Below are positions 62,794 to 64,000 of a stretch of 64,000 nucleotides of DNA, piece after piece (within the stretch, counting starts at the first letter, position 1; every line of letters starts with the position of its first letter). Under the pieces are notes generated by a model, which worked only from the letters and a program-made list of their open reading frames with translations, did not search any database and was not told the DNA's origin. The translations under genes and the position numbers were made by a program. This DNA is from Sisyra terminalis. Taxonomy: Eukaryota; Arthropoda; Insecta; Neuroptera; Sisyridae. Location: assembly GCA_958496175.1 (NCBI GenBank), contig OY292276.1:62633080-62697079 (forward strand). Direction: 5' to 3'.

Positions 62794-63449
62794 GCCACTA
62801 TGTAGAACCGGTTTGGATCTTGGATAATTGTAATTAGTGGACATTAAATTAATGAAAATACCATTTAAAACGATCGATTCATGCTTAAATTGTGTTAACT
62901 TGCATCGATAAGCTTCACTTTATCGATTTAAATCGATATTACAATCGTAAAGTAATGCTCCGAGTGAAATGGAGTTCCTTAACCTCTTATTTTAGCATAC
63001 AAACAAAACGCTAATTTCTCGAAAAGTGAACGTTTAATTGAAATTCTAAGTTCATTTTCGGTTTTAATGCATCGGATATTATCTAAAAATCATACATTTA
63101 CTTAATTTACATTGGCAAGTATTGATTTTTATCTGCGGGTGTTTGCTCGTATGTATATCAACATGGGCAGTTTTAAAAATTGTTGTTTGTAACTTTGAAC
63201 TAAACAAATAAATAGACAAATATAACAAAATATGAATAATTTATTTAAATAATTCAACAAGTTGTATGGATCCAGTAGTAGATATCGGTAGATCTCCCGT
63301 TCTCAATAAAGTTCATTAGATGGGCTTATTGGTAGTCATTTTTCCGGTGGTTGTTGTTGTTCTTGTTGGTTTTGGCACTAGTGTTGCTTGCTTCTTCATT
63401 CAATATAAATATCTAGTAGATATAAATATTTCTTGCTTTGCTCCTCCTT

Positions 63450-63620
63450 ATTTCTTTATTGCCTTTATTTGATTCTTGAGCCAGACACCTTGCTTATTAT
63501 ATATAGCTATTCGGAGAATAAATTCTTGATGACTTTGCTTATGATGATTCTGCAACGTTCGCTTAACTATTATTTACTTCCACTTTTGCGGAAAGGGGCG
63601 CTTCAAATCCAATAAATCAC
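63450..63620 (-). other. putative 3' terminal exon, copy 5
   Basis: As 500-670. Confidence 0.35.
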
Positions 63621-63722
63621 CTGAAAAATAAAATTACATGAATAAGAAAAGAACATTCTCTTCTTCGTAATCTTTAACATGGTTTCCAATAGATAGATAT
63701 ATTGATGGAGATAAATTGGAGA

Positions 63723-63875
63723 TCAGAATCTGCTGGACGGTCCTTTTTCAGCGATTAGGTATTTGCCGTGCTGCGGACGCGAACTCTTGTCCACGAGCTG
63801 TTCCAGCAGGTCGATGATTGCCTACGTTTCCTTTTCCCCTCTGGCCCCTGTGCTGTTTTTCCTTCTGTTCCTGTG
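63723..63875 (-). pseudogene. GC-rich coding relic, copy 5
   Basis: As 773-925, in-frame TAG retained. Confidence 0.35.
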
Positions 63876-64000
63876 CTAGATATAGTGACGTGGGATTAGG
63901 AATGTCCGAATACTCAATAATTCCTCCATTCTACGTTAGCAAATAGAGTGTCAGGGGACAATTATGGATATAATTGTGATTGATAACAACAAATTATTTT

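Larger units (their letters stand above)
47224..62950. repeat. 15.7-kb tandem repeat unit, copy 4
   Basis: Fourth complete copy, 15727 bases. It shares the A8 tract with copy 3. Private changes are an expanded (TA)n run near 54663, AACCAGTAGG and CCTAACGAT near 51840-51865, and a different, shorter junction just outside the foldback element at 62807-62820. Confidence 0.98.
62951..64000. repeat. 15.7-kb tandem repeat unit, copy 5 (partial)
   Basis: First 1,050 bases of a fifth unit, cut by the window end. It carries GATTAGG near 63896 (as copies 2-4) and GATTGATAAC near 63981 (as copies 1 and 2, unlike 3 and 4). The array therefore continues beyond the window. Confidence 0.97.

Noticed and set aside
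62662..62844. 60-codon minus frame found only at the end of copy 4
   Set aside because: Arises only because the copy 4 junction lacks the bases present in copies 1-3; lies mostly in the element terminus.
1..62950. Polydnavirus-type proviral segments in tandem
   Set aside because: No viral gene family or excision-junction motif recognised; the unit is explained better by gene-like decay plus a DNA element.

Overview
This is AT-rich eukaryotic DNA. By eye it is about 70% A+T, with no long open frames, canonical GT/AG splice-site motifs, AATAAA signals, poly(A) tracts and transposon-like inverted repeats. The recurring GTAGGTACCTAC-type words and overall texture suggest an arthropod, perhaps an aphid-like or moth-like insect. 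That is an impression, not a proof. No rRNA, tRNA, bacterial operon or recognisable housekeeping gene was found.

The dominant fact is a tandem array. The window holds four complete copies of one unit of about 15.74 kb, all in the same orientation (starts 1, 15743, 31491, 47224), plus the first 1,050 bases of a fifth (from 62951). Periods are 15742, 15748, 15733 and 15727. The copies are nearly identical and differ by scattered substitutions, homopolymer or microsatellite length changes and a few short indels. The array runs off both ends of the window, so its true length and natural unit boundary are unknown.

Layout of one unit (copy 1 numbering; add about 15.74, 31.48 and 47.21 kb for copies 2-4). 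At 500-670 is a minus-strand 3' terminal exon-like segment with AATAAA signals. At 773-925 is a locally GC-rich minus-strand coding-like relic with one in-frame stop. Module A (about 1.7-3.4 kb), module B (6.1-6.7 kb) and module C (10.9-12.9 kb) are old, diverged paralogues of each other. Each carries minus-strand exon-like pieces, the clearest encoding a shared FWxTSTK peptide motif. At 3.5 and 4.3 kb is a diverged repeat pair. At 5645-5866 is a plus-strand TATA / AATAAA / A17 segment. At 7.0-8.6 kb is a cluster of six 3' splice acceptor-like motifs (CTGTGCAG type on the minus strand). At 9319 is another microexon-like segment and at 10460-10574 an exon-like segment with a 30-residue frame. 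The unit ends with a 2-kb foldback-like element (13633-15580) with 50-bp terminal inverted repeats and interleaved internal inverted arms.

Interpretation: duplication happened at two levels. An old spliced gene or gene family on the minus strand was duplicated and decayed into modules A, B and C. Much later the whole region was amplified as a 15.7-kb unit and homogenised. Whether anything is still expressed as protein, long noncoding RNA or small-RNA precursor cannot be told from sequence alone. Several candidate exons are only 41-47 nt long, an architecture known from some insect effector-type gene families, but no such family was recognised by sequence.
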